From NCBI RefSeq assembly GCF_041320665.1, contig NZ_CP166730.1, forward strand, positions 1,984,001 through 2,048,000: 64,000 nt of DNA, written 5' to 3'. The first letter of the stretch is position 1; each line of letters starts with the position of its first letter. This document shows, piece after piece, positions 41,526-51,239 of this stretch. Position numbers and translations under genes: made by a program. The notes under the pieces are model-generated. The model ran no database searches and was not told where the DNA came from. It saw nothing but the letters and a program-made list of their open reading frames with translations. This stretch comes from Comamonas sp. GB3 AK4-5 (GTDB lineage Bacteria > Pseudomonadota > Gammaproteobacteria > Burkholderiales > Burkholderiaceae_C).

Positions 41526-42398
41526 GAGTGGCTAACACCACTTCTCCAGAGGGCCTCGCAGAGCGGTTATGCTCGCTGCCCTCATGGCACGACGACCCGT
41601 AAGCAAAGAACTGTGGCGACAGCTACAACCCCTGATCCCAGCCTTCGTGCCTTCTGCCAAAGGCGGTGCGCGCAAACGCGCAATCAGCGATGAAGCTGCC
41701 CTCAACGGCATCTTGTTCGTGCTGCAAACAGGCATTCCATGGGAAGACCTTCCCCAATCCCTGGGCTACGGCAGCGGCATGACTTGCTGGCGGCGCCTGC
41801 GCGACTGGAACGCCGCTGGTGTCTGGGAGCAGCTGCACCAAGCCATGCTGACTCGCTTGCGTGAACATGACCAAATCGATTGGAGCCGGGCCAGCATTGA
41901 TGGCTCCTCGGTACCAAGCCCCCGGGGGGCCAGGAAACGGGCCCAAACCCCACGGACAGAGGCAAGCTCGGCTCCAAGCGGCACATCGTCGTAGATGCCA
42001 GAGGCATCCCGCTGGTGATCTTGGTAAGCGGGGCGAACAGGCATGACTCCAAGATGTTCGAGAAGTGTGTGGACGCGATTCCTGCGATTGCTGGCCTGCC
42101 AGGGCGTCCCCGTAAAAGGCCAGCCAAGCTGCACGCCGACAAAGGCTACGACTTCAAGCGATGCCGAGCCCATCTGAGGCAGCGGGGCATCATGGGCCGA
42201 ATTGCCAGACGAGGCATTGAGAGCAGCGAGCGGCTGGGCAAACACCGGTGGGTGGTGGAGAGGACGCACAGCTGGTTTGCAGGCTTTGGCAAGCTGCGAA
42301 TCCGCTTTGAACGACGGCTGGATATCCACGAAGCGCTGCTGAAATTGGCGGCAGCGATCATCTGCGCGCGCTTCGTGGATCGGTGGTGTTAGCCACTC
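41526..42398 (+). mobile_element. complete IS5-family (IS427-like) insertion sequence
   Basis: 873-bp element with perfect 16-bp terminal inverted repeats GAGTGGCTAACACCAC and its complement. TTA flanks both ends (41523-41525 and 42399-42401), a typical short target duplication. It holds one transposase split over two frames joined by a slippery G6 tract. It inserted next to receptor and IS relics, at the left border of the 42.5-46.8 kb catabolic cassette. Confidence 0.9.
41569..42392 (+). CDS. IS5/IS427-group transposase made by frameshifting
   Basis: Frame one (41569 to about 41928) encodes the N-terminal part: LWRQLQPLIPAFVPSAKGGA, LFVLQTGIPWEDLPQSLGYG and the first catalytic Asp in ASIDGSSVPSP. 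At the CCCCCGGGGGG tract (41919-41929) reading must move by -1. The second frame continues GGQETGPNPTDRGKLGSKRH, then LHADKGYDFKRCR (Asp) and HRWVVERTHSWFAGFGKL (Glu). Programmed frameshifting is known for the IS427 group, so this is scored as an intact gene rather than a pseudogene. The internal GTG at 42015 is not an independent start. Confidence 0.88.
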
Positions 42399-42511
42399 TT
42401 AGTAGCAACCCAGTTTGTTTGTTTCCACGGGGGAAACAAACAGGTTCCTGTAGCCGGCTATTTCCCTGAAGACGATGTCTCTACAGTGTGTAAAACGCAG
42501 GAGACAACCAT

Positions 42512-43375
42512 ATGTTTGATACGAATTTGTACCGTGGACAACGGGTGCTCGTGACGGGGGGCGGAACAGGGCTTGGTTTTGCCATGGCGTGCAAGCTGGC
42601 CTCTTTAGGAGCTGAGGTGCATCTGTGCGGACGCCGCATGGACGTGCTGGAGCAAGCAGTGCGAACCCTGAAGGGCGAATTTGGCGCGAAAGCTTTCGCG
42701 CATAGGTTGGACATTCGCTCTGCTGAGCATGTGGCGCAGATGGTCGAAGGCATATGGCAGCTGCATGGACCACTCACAGCATTGGTCAATAACGCTGCAG
42801 GCAACTTTGTCAGCCGTACCGAAGACCTGAGCATCAATGGTTTCCATGCAATTTCCGACATCGTGTTCCGAGGCACGTTCTACGTCACGCAAGCGGTCGG
42901 TAAGCAGTGGATTTCTCAGGGATTGCCAGGTGCGGTCTTGTCCATTGTGGTGACCTGGGTGGATACGGGATCGCCGTTTGTGGTGCCTTCCGCCATGTCG
43001 AAAGCAGGTCTGGATGCGATGACTAAGTCCCTGGCAGTGGAATGGGGGCCCAAAGGCATTCGTCTGAATGCCATTGCACCAGGTGTGATCCCGACCCAGG
43101 GGGCCAGCGCGCGACTGCGTCCCCAGATTGGTGGCAATGAGGATGCGGTCAATCAGCGTCAACGGGACAACCCCATGCGGCGTCTGGGAGCGGGCGAAGA
43201 CATCGGCAATCTGGCGGCTTACATGCTGGCGCCAGGCAACACCTGGCTCAATGGCCAGACCATCACATTGGACGGCGGCGATGCACTGGCCAATGGCGCG
43301 TATTTCACGGATTACCAAGCCTGGAACGATGCGGACTGGGCCCAGGCCAAGGCTTTGGCCAAGGAGGCTCGTTGA
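42512..43375 (+). CDS. SDR-family oxidoreductase, 2,4-dienoyl-CoA-reductase-like
   Basis: 287 aa with Rossmann motif VLVTGGGTGLGFAMACKLAS (about 12-31), the NNAAG strand motif (about 94-98) and the late LAAYMLAPGNTWLNGQTITL. In the usual Tyr-x3-Lys site the sequence reads SAMSKAGLDAMTKSLAVEWG, with Lys but no Tyr, as in dienoyl-CoA reductases that use other acids. An acyl-CoA role also fits the acyl-CoA synthetase gene that follows after two bases. First gene of a three-gene cassette. Confidence 0.85.
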   Translation: MFDTNLYRGQRVLVTGGGTGLGFAMACKLASLGAEVHLCGRRMDVLEQAVRTLKGEFGAKAFAHRLDIRSAEHVAQMVEGIWQLHGPLTALVNNAAGNFVSRTEDLSINGFHAISDIVFRGTFYVTQAVGKQWISQGLPGAVLSIVVTWVDTGSPFVVPSAMSKAGLDAMTKSLAVEWGPKGIRLNAIAPGVIPTQGASARLRPQIGGNEDAVNQRQRDNPMRRLGAGEDIGNLAAYMLAPGNTWLNGQTITLDGGDALANGAYFTDYQAWNDADWAQAKALAKEAR

Positions 43376-43377
43376 TA

Positions 43378-44874
43378 ATGGTGCAACCTCACTCCACTTT
43401 GCTGTGCAACGGTCTCAGTTTGGATGCAGCGCAGCAGCAAGAGCGCGGTGCTCGCCTGGCGCAGGGTTTGGTGCGATTGGGTTTCAATCCCGGTGACGTG
43501 CTTGCGGTCCTTTTGAAGAACTGTCCGCAATACGCCGATGTGGTACATGCCTGTCGTATGGCAGGCGTGGTGTATTGCCCGATCAATTGGCATTTCACGG
43601 CTGCAGAGATCCACTTTTTGCTGCAAGACAGCGGTGCCAAGGCTTTGCTTTGCAGTCAGGATTTGCTGGACGAGCTGGCGCCTGGATTGGCGACGCAGAT
43701 CCCCAAGCTTGTGATTGATGCGGCCCATGGCAATCACGATTACGAAACCTGGCTGGCTGGCCTGACCGCTTATGACGGGCCCTTGGTTGCTCCTCGTGGG
43801 CATATGGCATATACCTCGGGCACCACGGGGCGGCCCAAGGGGGTGGTGCGCTTTACCTTTCCCCTAGAGGAGTTGCCGCATCGCCAGGCAGTCAATCGGA
43901 CATTGGTGGAAGTTGCCTACGGGTTGCGCTATGGGGCACGTACCTTGCTTACCGCACCGATCTATCACAGTGCACCGAGCCTGTATTTTCAAAACGCCTT
44001 GATGCTCAGCGAGCTGGTCGTATTGACATCACGCTTTGATCCCGAACAGTTTTTGCAGTTGGTCGAGACGCACCGCATCGACACCGCTTACATGGTGCCC
44101 ATCATGTATGTCCGGCTGCTCCGCTTGCCACTGGAGGTACGCAGTCGTTACGACATCTCGTCGCTGCGCTTTATTGCTTCCACTGGATCGCCCTGTGCCC
44201 CCGAAGTGAAAAAAGCCATGATCGAGTGGATGGGGCCCATCGTCCATGAGACCTATGCATCCAGCGAAGCGGGGCTGGTCACCTTCATGCACGCGCAAGA
44301 CGCGTTGACGCATCCTGGCAGTGCAGGGCGCCCCTTGCTGGATGCGCAAGTGGAGATTTTGGACAAGGCTCACAACCTTGTCCCCAGGGGAGAGGTGGGC
44401 CTGATTTATGTGCACCAGCCTGCGTATGCCGACTTTACTTACCAGGGCAATGAAGCTGCACGCCAAAAGATTGCCTATAACGGCATGATTACCTTGGGTG
44501 ATATGGGTTATCTTGATACCGAAGGCTTTCTATATGTGTGTGACAGAGACTCGGATTTGGTTATTTCTGGTGGTGTGAATATTTATCCAGCAGAAATTGA
44601 AAATGAGCTGCTCAAGCATTCTTATATTTCAGACTGCGCGGTGATTGGTGTGCCGGATGCCGAGTATGGCGAAAAGTTGCTGGCATTGGTAGAAACCGTA
44701 AAAGATGCCAGCATGCTGGAAAAAGAACTCCTCACATGGCTGCAAGGAAAACTTTCGGCCTATAAAATCCCGCGCCACTTCGTATTTCAAAAACTCCCGC
44801 GCGATGAGAACGGGAAAATAGCAAAGAAAAAGCTGCGTGACACCTATTGGCTAACATCACAGCGTAAGGTGTGA
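43378..44874 (+). CDS. AMP-forming acyl-CoA synthetase
   Basis: 498 aa from the ATG. Activates a carboxylic acid to its CoA thioester. P-loop-like motif MAYTSGTTGRPKGVV (about 143-157), motif HETYASSEAG, and LGDMGYLDTEGFLYVCDR with the hinge Asp. The C-terminal catalytic lysine is in the KLPRDENGKIAKKKLRD region. Codon use and base composition shift toward AT in the last third, continuing into the next gene. Acid substrate not readable. The SDR partner suggests an unsaturated or alicyclic acid pathway. Confidence 0.9.
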   Translation: MVQPHSTLLCNGLSLDAAQQQERGARLAQGLVRLGFNPGDVLAVLLKNCPQYADVVHACRMAGVVYCPINWHFTAAEIHFLLQDSGAKALLCSQDLLDELAPGLATQIPKLVIDAAHGNHDYETWLAGLTAYDGPLVAPRGHMAYTSGTTGRPKGVVRFTFPLEELPHRQAVNRTLVEVAYGLRYGARTLLTAPIYHSAPSLYFQNALMLSELVVLTSRFDPEQFLQLVETHRIDTAYMVPIMYVRLLRLPLEVRSRYDISSLRFIASTGSPCAPEVKKAMIEWMGPIVHETYASSEAGLVTFMHAQDALTHPGSAGRPLLDAQVEILDKAHNLVPRGEVGLIYVHQPAYADFTYQGNEAARQKIAYNGMITLGDMGYLDTEGFLYVCDRDSDLVISGGVNIYPAEIENELLKHSYISDCAVIGVPDAEYGEKLLALVETVKDASMLEKELLTWLQGKLSAYKIPRHFVFQKLPRDENGKIAKKKLRDTYWLTSQRKV

Positions 44875-44902
44875 TTTATTGAAAATATGCAGGAGACAAG
44901 TC

Positions 44903-45874
44903 ATGAAGAAAATGCTAATAGCGATCTGTGCGTTGGCTGCAGTGGGCAGTGCTTGGGCGCAGAAAAATGAATTCCCGAATAAGCCCATCAAGCTGATCAC
45001 CCCCTATGCCCCCGGTGGATCGGCAGATGTACTGGCCCGGACACTGGCGAATTACTTGTCGGTGGAAATAAAACAGCCGGTGATTGTGGAGAACAAGCCG
45101 GGTGCAAACACCATGATTGCCGCCGCCGCAGTGGCGCGTTCACCAGCAGATGGCTATACCTTGCTATTGGCCAGTAATGCCAGCATGGTACTCAATCCTT
45201 TGTTGTACAAAAAACTGGCCTACAACCCAGACAAAGAATTGACGTTGCTCAATATCCTTGCGGAAGCCCCCTTGGTGCTGGTGAGTAATAGCCAAACGGG
45301 GATCAAGGATATCGAAAGCCTGAAGGCATATGCCAAAGATCATAGTGGGCAGATTAATTACAGCTCGATTGGATTAGGCAACCCCCTGCAACTGACGACG
45401 GAGTTAATTAAATATCGCTTGAATGTGGCCGCAACCCATATTCCCTTCAATGGCAGCGCGCCGGCATTGACTGCATTGATGTCCAACGATACGCAAATGA
45501 TGGTGGATGTGATAGGAACATCTCTGCCTCAAATCAAATCTGGTAAGTTGCTGGCGATTGCCACCACAGGATTAGAGCGTTCGCAGTTCTTGCCTCAAAC
45601 GCCCACGGTTGCTGAATCAGGATTCCCAGGGTTTCGGGCATCGACCTGGTTTGGGATATCCGTCCCAACGGCGACGTCGCCCATAATTAAAAACCAGCTG
45701 CAACAAATTATTAATGTGGTCATGCAAAAAACGGATTTCATCACCACATTGACCAAGCAGTATCTGGTGGCTCAGAAGCCGCAGAGCCAGGCGCAACTGG
45801 ACGCATTTTTGTTGTCGGATAGAAAAACGTGGCACCAAGTGATCGCTGACAATCACATCACGTTGGATAACTGA
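44903..45874 (+). CDS. Bug-type (TctC) periplasmic solute receptor
   Basis: 323 aa with signal peptide MKKMLIAICALAAVGSAWAQ. Bug family marks are PNKPIKLITPYAPGGSADVL, KQPVIVENKPGANTMIAAAA, DGYTLLLASNAS and GFRASTWFGISVP. AGGAGA is six bases before the start. There are no TctA/TctB permease genes nearby, so it may serve a remote permease or act as a sensor, as several Bug proteins do. Markedly AT-rich for this genome. Third gene of the cassette, transcribed toward the LysR gene. Confidence 0.92.
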   Translation: MKKMLIAICALAAVGSAWAQKNEFPNKPIKLITPYAPGGSADVLARTLANYLSVEIKQPVIVENKPGANTMIAAAAVARSPADGYTLLLASNASMVLNPLLYKKLAYNPDKELTLLNILAEAPLVLVSNSQTGIKDIESLKAYAKDHSGQINYSSIGLGNPLQLTTELIKYRLNVAATHIPFNGSAPALTALMSNDTQMMVDVIGTSLPQIKSGKLLAIATTGLERSQFLPQTPTVAESGFPGFRASTWFGISVPTATSPIIKNQLQQIINVVMQKTDFITTLTKQYLVAQKPQSQAQLDAFLLSDRKTWHQVIADNHITLDN

Positions 45875-45914
45875 GCGGTTCCTCATTTCAAGGTCTGCAG
45901 CATGTGACCTGGTT

Positions 45915-46808
45915 TCAGGAAACAAATCGCTGCAGATTTTCCTTGAGGAAATCGGTCATGACCCTGACGGCATGCGAGGGGCGGCGATCCTCTGCGGTCA
46001 CGATATACAGGCGATCTCCCAGCCCTGAAATGCTCCAGTCGGGGCACACACGTTGCACCGATCCATTGCGAAGTTCATCCACGACCATGTAGTGGGGGAG
46101 CGCCGCAACGCCACAGCCTTTGAGCATGGACTGCTTCAGAAAAGGGAAATGCTCACTTGTCAAATAGGGCTCGCATTTGAGTGCAATTTCCTGGTGCTGA
46201 TTTTTGATGGTGATGGCGTAGGTTTTCCCATCTCCCGGGGGAGTGATTAAGACTCCATGTGGAATTTCGGTGGGGCTGGCAAAGCGATGGGCTTTCGAGA
46301 AATCGATGTGCGCATACAGGCCAAACTCCACAGGCCCAAGGTCGCGGGCCACCAAATGGTCTTGCACGCCCAGCGCCAATCTCACCGCCACGTCAATTTC
46401 CGCGCTCATCAGGTCGTTGACCCGGTTGGAGAACAGCACCCTGATGCGCACCTGTGGATAGCGCTTGTGAAATGCCAACAACATGTCGGCCAAATACAGC
46501 TCTCCCAGCCCGGTTGGAATGCTCAGTCGTACTGAGCCAGTCACCACATGCTGTAGTGCATCAATGGCCCCTTGGGCGGCTTCAACTTCTTGGATGATGC
46601 TGCGGCCATGGGTGTACAAGACTTCTCCCGGAGCTGTCAGCAAAATGCGCCGCGTGGTGCGGTGTAGCAATGTCACACCAAGCGCGGCTTCCAGGGCTTT
46701 GAGTTCCTTGCTGACTTTGGAGCGTGTGATGTCGCGTCGCCGCGCCGCTGCGCTCAGGCTGCGTGCATCGACGATCTCCACAAAATTTCGAATGAGGTTG
46801 ATGTCCAT
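45915..46808 (-). CDS. LysR-family regulator of the catabolic cassette
   Basis: 297 aa from MDINLIRNFVEIVDARSLSA; 40 upstream codons are in frame but atypical. The helix-turn-helix (AAARRRDITRSKVSKELKAL) and effector domain are standard. Convergent with the SDR-synthetase-Bug genes and divergent from sbp. It may control the cassette; position next to the sulfate operon gives a second possibility. Confidence 0.88.
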   Translation of the reverse strand: MDINLIRNFVEIVDARSLSAAARRRDITRSKVSKELKALEAALGVTLLHRTTRRILLTAPGEVLYTHGRSIIQEVEAAQGAIDALQHVVTGSVRLSIPTGLGELYLADMLLAFHKRYPQVRIRVLFSNRVNDLMSAEIDVAVRLALGVQDHLVARDLGPVEFGLYAHIDFSKAHRFASPTEIPHGVLITPPGDGKTYAITIKNQHQEIALKCEPYLTSEHFPFLKQSMLKGCGVAALPHYMVVDELRNGSVQRVCPDWSISGLGDRLYIVTAEDRRPSHAVRVMTDFLKENLQRFVS

Positions 46809-46959
46809 GCAAGTCACGCCCAAGCTGAGAACAGCGTGCAGTGTAGTTTTTTGCGACTCTCGCGGCTGAAACAAGCCTGGACGGAGGATGCGGCACAGCG
46901 TTCTCCATACCCAGGCAGTAAGTTGCATGCGTCTTTATTCGGAAAAACGATAAATTAAC

Positions 46960-46973
46960 AAGAATATATTCTT
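46960..46973. promoter_or_regulatory. AT palindrome upstream of the sulfate transport operon
   Basis: Perfect AAGAATATATTCTT in the 238-bp gap between the divergent LysR and sbp genes, 74 bp before sbp. The AT-rich setting matches the promoters of cysI and the orphan sbp, though the core sequence differs. May be an operator or a promoter element. Confidence 0.4.
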
Positions 46974-47046
46974 TTGAGTTTTAAGAGCGCATCTTCACAA
47001 TGCTTGCATTACTGAACAAAACGACACATGTCGAAGGCAAGGACTT

Positions 47047-48048
47047 ATGACCGCTTGGAAGCTCAAGACTCTTTTGGCCACCCTGGCACTGGCTGCCGGC
47101 GGCATGGCGTCGGCCCAGGATCAGTTGCTCAACGTCTCCTACGACGTGGCACGTGAGTTCTACAAGGACTACAACCAGGCCTTTGTGGCCCACTACAAAA
47201 AGACCACGGGCAAGGATGTGAAGGTGGACCAGTCGCACGGCGGCTCCAGCGCCCAGGCGCGTGCCGTCAATGACGGGCTGGATGCCGATGTGGTGACCTT
47301 CAACACCACCACCGACGTCGACTTTCTGGCCCAGAACGGTGTGGTGGCCAAGGACTGGAACAAGAAGTTCCCGCATGACGCATCGCCCACCACCTCGACC
47401 ATGCTGTTCCTGGTGCGCAATGGCAATCCCAAAAACATCAAGGACTGGAAAGACCTGACCCGCCCCGATGTGAAGGTGGTGGTGGTCAACCCCAAGACCG
47501 GTGGCAACGGCCGCTACGCCTATCTGGCCGCATGGGGCTCGGTGCGCGAGGCCGGCGGCACGGATGCCCAGGCCCAGGAATTCGTCAAGCAGCTCTACAA
47601 GAATGTGCCTGTGCTGGGCAAGGGTGGCCGCGATGCGACCTCCATCTTTCTGCAGCGCAACATCGGTGACGTCTTGATCACTTTCGAGTCGGAAGTGATC
47701 TCGGTGGACCGTGAATTCGGCAAGGGCAAGGTCGATGCGGTCTACCCCAGCGTGTCCATCGTCGCGGAAAACCCCGTGGCCGTGGTGGAACGCACCGCCA
47801 AGAAAAAGGGCGGCGACACCCTGGCCAAGGCCTATCTGGACTATCTGTATTCCGACGAGGCCCAGGAAATTGCCGCCAAGCATGCCATCCGCCCACGCTC
47901 CGAAGCGGTGCTGAAAAAGCATGCCGACCAGTTCAAGCCACTCAAGCAGTTCACCGTGGGCAAGTACTTCGGTTCGCTGGCTGAGGCGCAGAAGACGCAC
48001 TTCAACGACGGCGGTAAGTTCGACCAGATCTACGCCCCGGGCAAGTAA
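47047..48048 (+). CDS. sbp: periplasmic sulfate-binding protein
   Basis: 333 aa, signal peptide cut after GGMASAQ. First gene of sbp-cysT-cysW-cysA. Mature start DQLLNVSYDVAREFYKDYNQ, oxyanion loop SHGGSSAQARAVNDG, NPKTGGNGRYAYLAAW and HAIRPRSEAVLKKHADQ match bacterial Sbp/CysP. It delivers sulfate or thiosulfate to the membrane complex. Paralogous to 11098-12123. Confidence 0.95.
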   Translation: MTAWKLKTLLATLALAAGGMASAQDQLLNVSYDVAREFYKDYNQAFVAHYKKTTGKDVKVDQSHGGSSAQARAVNDGLDADVVTFNTTTDVDFLAQNGVVAKDWNKKFPHDASPTTSTMLFLVRNGNPKNIKDWKDLTRPDVKVVVVNPKTGGNGRYAYLAAWGSVREAGGTDAQAQEFVKQLYKNVPVLGKGGRDATSIFLQRNIGDVLITFESEVISVDREFGKGKVDAVYPSVSIVAENPVAVVERTAKKKGGDTLAKAYLDYLYSDEAQEIAAKHAIRPRSEAVLKKHADQFKPLKQFTVGKYFGSLAEAQKTHFNDGGKFDQIYAPGK

Positions 48049-48104
48049 GCCGGGCGCACCACAAGCCTTCACCACCACGACCTTCCGGCTGCCAGGAAAC
48101 CTTG

Positions 48105-49004
48105 ATGTCTGCTGCGATTCCTTCCAGCCCAGCGCCTGGCGCCGCCACCTCCGCCCCCACCAGGGTGCGCCGGGGTGGGGGCGCCAAGCGCGTTCTGCCC
48201 GGCTTCGGGTTGACGCTGGGCTATACGCTGTTTTATCTGAGCATCATTGTGCTGATCCCGCTGTCGGCACTGCTGTTCAAAACCTTCACGCTCACCTGGC
48301 CCCAGTTCTGGGATGCGGTCACCGCACCGCGCGTGCTGGCCTCGTACCAGCTGACCTTTGGTGCCAGCTTTCTGGCGGCACTGGTGAACCTGGTGTTCGG
48401 TCTGCTGGTGGCCTGGGTGCTGGTGCGCTACCAGTTCCCCGGTAAAAAAATTGTGGACGCATTGGTGGACCTGCCTTTTGCCTTGCCCACGGCCGTGGCC
48501 GGAATTTCGCTCACCGCCTTGCTGGCTGGCAATGGTTGGGTGGGCCAGTACCTGGAGCCGCTGGGCATCCAACTGGCCTTCAACCCCAATGGGGTGGTGA
48601 TTGCGCTGATCTTCATCGGCCTGCCCTTTGTGGTGCGCACGGTGCAACCGGTGCTGGAAGACTCAGAAAAAGAGCTGGAAGAGGCCGCCACCAGCCTGGG
48701 CGCTTCGCGCTGGCAGATCTTCTACAAGGTCATCCTGCCCGCCATCACGCCCGCGCTGCTCACCGGCTTTGCCATGGCCTTTGCCCGGGCCCTGGGCGAA
48801 TACGGCTCGGTGATCTTCATTGCCGGCAACATGCCCATGATTTCGGAGATCACTCCGCTGATCATCATCGGCAAGCTGGAGCAATACGACTATGCCGGCG
48901 CCACCGCCGTGGCCGTGGTGATGTTGGTCTTCTCCTTCGTCATGCTGCTCATCATCAACGCGCTGCAAGCCTGGCAGCGCCGCCATTCGGGAGCGCCGGC
49001 ATGA
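48105..49004 (+). CDS. cysT: sulfate/thiosulfate ABC permease CysT
   Basis: 299-aa inner-membrane subunit with six core helices. EAA loop [20 protein letters not shown] (about 190-209) contacts the ATPase; [20 protein letters not shown] is the CysT signature. The TTG just before the ATG is not used; AGGAAA is upstream. The stop overlaps the cysW start (ATGA), so translation is coupled. Confidence 0.95.
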   Translation: MSAAIPSSPAPGAATSAPTRVRRGGGAKRVLPGFGLTLGYTLFYLSIIVLIPLSALLFKTFTLTWPQFWDAVTAPRVLASYQLTFGASFLAALVNLVFGLLVAWVLVRYQFPGKKIVDALVDLPFALPTAVAGISLTALLAGNGWVGQYLEPLGIQLAFNPNGVVIALIFIGLPFVVRTVQPVLEDSEKELEEAATSLGASRWQIFYKVILPAITPALLTGFAMAFARALGEYGSVIFIAGNMPMISEITPLIIIGKLEQYDYAGATAVAVVMLVFSFVMLLIINALQAWQRRHSGAPA

Positions 49005-50029
49005 ATCTGAACTTCACCGAGCAGCACTACTTTTTGCTCAAGGTGCTGGGCGCCATTTTTGCGGCCGTGCTGCTGGCCTACAAGCTGACGGCCCCGAAAA
49101 AGGGCAGCAAGCCCGAGAAGCTGACCACCACCGAACCGCGCGCCGTGCGTTGGGTGTTGATAGGCATTGCGCTGACTTTCATCGCGCTGTTTCTGGTGCT
49201 GCCGCTGGCTGCGGTGTTCACCGAAGCGCTGCGCAAGGGCTGGGCTGCCTATCTGGAAGGCCTGCGCGAGCCCGATGCCTGGTCTGCCATCCAGCTGACA
49301 CTGATCACCGCCGTCATCGCCGTGCCGCTGAATCTGGTGTTCGGCGTGGCAGCGGCCTGGTGCATTGCCAAGTACGAGTTCAAGGGCAAGGCCTTTTTGA
49401 CCACCTTGATTGATCTGCCGTTCTCCATCTCACCCGTGGTGGCCGGCCTGATGTATGTGCTGGTGTTTGGTGCCAACGGCTGGCTGGGCCCGTGGCTGTC
49501 GGAGCCGCATACCTTCAAGCTGTGGTTTCTGAGCTTCACCATCCCGGAGATCAAGATCATTTTTGCCGTGCCCGGCATTGTGCTGGCCACCGTCTTCGTC
49601 ACCTTCCCCTTTATTGCCCGCGAGCTGATCCCGCTGATGCAGGCCCAGGGCAATGATGAAGAGCAGGCCGCCATCGTGCTGGGGGCCAGTGGCTGGCAGA
49701 CCTTTTGGTATGTGACCCTGCCCAATATCAAGTGGGGGCTGCTGTATGGCGTGATTCTGTGCAACGCCCGCGCCATGGGCGAGTTCGGCGCGGTGTCGGT
49801 GGTGTCCGGCCATATCCGGGGTCAGACCAACACCATCCCGCTGCATGTCGAAATTCTCTACAACGAATACCAGTCCGTGGCCGCGTTTGCCGCTGCCTCG
49901 CTGCTGGCGCTGCTGGCTTTGGTGACCCTGGTCATCAAGACCGTGGCCGAGTGGAAGGCCGAGCAGCAGCGCAAGGCCGCCTCCGCGCTGCCGCCCGAGC
50001 GCCCGACCCCTGTGACTGTCCAGCCCTGA
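49001..50029 (+). CDS. cysW: sulfate/thiosulfate ABC permease CysW
   Basis: 342 aa, about 50 residues longer than the E. coli protein. The extra N-terminal part has a membrane-like segment ([20 protein letters not shown]) and a charged linker ([20 protein letters not shown]). The EAA loop is [20 protein letters not shown], followed by [20 protein letters not shown], the CysW signature. Forms the channel with CysT. The start overlaps cysT by 4 bp. Confidence 0.94.
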   Translation: MNLNFTEQHYFLLKVLGAIFAAVLLAYKLTAPKKGSKPEKLTTTEPRAVRWVLIGIALTFIALFLVLPLAAVFTEALRKGWAAYLEGLREPDAWSAIQLTLITAVIAVPLNLVFGVAAAWCIAKYEFKGKAFLTTLIDLPFSISPVVAGLMYVLVFGANGWLGPWLSEPHTFKLWFLSFTIPEIKIIFAVPGIVLATVFVTFPFIARELIPLMQAQGNDEEQAAIVLGASGWQTFWYVTLPNIKWGLLYGVILCNARAMGEFGAVSVVSGHIRGQTNTIPLHVEILYNEYQSVAAFAAASLLALLALVTLVIKTVAEWKAEQQRKAASALPPERPTPVTVQP

Positions 50030-50060
50030 AACAGGCGCCACCACCGAATCCGAGAACACC

Positions 50061-51188
50061 ATGAGCATAGCTATCCGCAACGTCAGCAAGCAGTTCGGCG
50101 ACTTCCAGGCCCTGCGCGATGTCAGCCTCGATATCCAGTCGGGTGAGCTGATCGCGCTGCTGGGCCCATCGGGCTGCGGCAAGACCACGCTGCTGCGCAT
50201 CATTGCCGGGCTGGAAACGCCCGATGTGGGCAGCATCCACTTCAGCGGCGCAGACACCACCGATGTCCATGTGCGCGATCGCAACGTGGGCTTTGTCTTC
50301 CAGCATTACGCGCTGTTCCGCCATATGACCGTGTTCGAGAACGTGGCCTTTGGCCTGCGCGTCAAGCCGCGTCGCGAACGCCCCAGCGAGGCCCAGATCA
50401 AGGAAAAGGTGATGAGCCTCTTGAAGCTGGTGCAGCTGGACTGGATTGCCGACCGCTTCCCCTCGCAACTGTCGGGCGGCCAGCGCCAGCGCATTGCCCT
50501 GGCCCGCGCGCTGGCGGTGGAGCCCAAGGTACTGCTGCTGGATGAGCCCTTTGGCGCGCTGGATGCCAAGGTGAGAAAAGAGCTGCGCCGCTGGCTGCGC
50601 CGCCTGCATGACGAGCTGCATGTGACCTCCATCTTCGTCACCCATGACCAGGAAGAAGCCCTGGAAGTGGCCGACCGCGTGGTGGTTATTAACCAGGGCA
50701 AGATCGAGCAGGAAGGCACGCCCCAGCAGGTCTGGGACAACCCGGCCAGCCCGTTTGTGTATGGCTTTCTGGGCGATGTGAACCTGTTCCAGGGCCGCGC
50801 CAGCGATGGCCGTGTCTACCTCGATGAGGGCCTGCAGCTGGAAAGCCAGGACGCCGCCGGCGCCACCGACTCCAAGGCCTTTGCCTATGTGCGCCCGCAT
50901 GATCTGGATGTGGAGCGTTACTCGCCCGGCCAGAACCTGGACCTGCAGGGCCGGCCCACGGGCATTGTGGTGCAACTGGTGCGCGCCATCGTGGTGGGGC
51001 CGATTGCGCGGCTGGAACTTATTCCCGTGGACAGCACCCAAGCAGCGGACAATGGCGGCGAGGATCAATTGATCGAAGCCCAGATCCCGGCCCAGCAATT
51101 CCAGGCCATGGCACTGCGCGAAGGCGAGACCCTGGTGGTCACCCCCCGCCGCGCCAAGGTGTTTGTGGACGAGGCCGCCGGAATCTGA
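50061..51188 (+). CDS. cysA: sulfate/thiosulfate ABC transporter ATPase
   Basis: 375-aa ATPase. Walker [11 protein letters not shown]-loop FVFQHYALF, signature [15 protein letters not shown], Walker [13 protein letters not shown] and switch His [14 protein letters not shown] are all intact. A C-terminal TOBE-like regulatory domain covers about residues 240-350. Powers sulfate uptake through CysT/CysW. Last gene of the operon, 31 bp after cysW. Confidence 0.96.
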   Translation: MSIAIRNVSKQFGDFQALRDVSLDIQSGELIALLGPSGCGKTTLLRIIAGLETPDVGSIHFSGADTTDVHVRDRNVGFVFQHYALFRHMTVFENVAFGLRVKPRRERPSEAQIKEKVMSLLKLVQLDWIADRFPSQLSGGQRQRIALARALAVEPKVLLLDEPFGALDAKVRKELRRWLRRLHDELHVTSIFVTHDQEEALEVADRVVVINQGKIEQEGTPQQVWDNPASPFVYGFLGDVNLFQGRASDGRVYLDEGLQLESQDAAGATDSKAFAYVRPHDLDVERYSPGQNLDLQGRPTGIVVQLVRAIVVGPIARLELIPVDSTQAADNGGEDQLIEAQIPAQQFQAMALREGETLVVTPRRAKVFVDEAAGI

Positions 51189-51239
51189 ACACGCGCACCC
51201 TGCATGGGGCAGGGAGCGCCCCAGACAACAAGGATGAGC

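Noticed and set aside
41569..42392. IS5 transposase scored as a broken gene
   Set aside because: The break falls exactly on a C5G6 slippery tract, the group is known for programmed frameshifting, and the element ends are perfect, so it was kept as functional.
46981..48078. Minus-strand frame opposite the operon sbp
   Set aside because: Same kind of GC-driven antisense shadow. The plus-strand gene has a signal peptide and family motifs.
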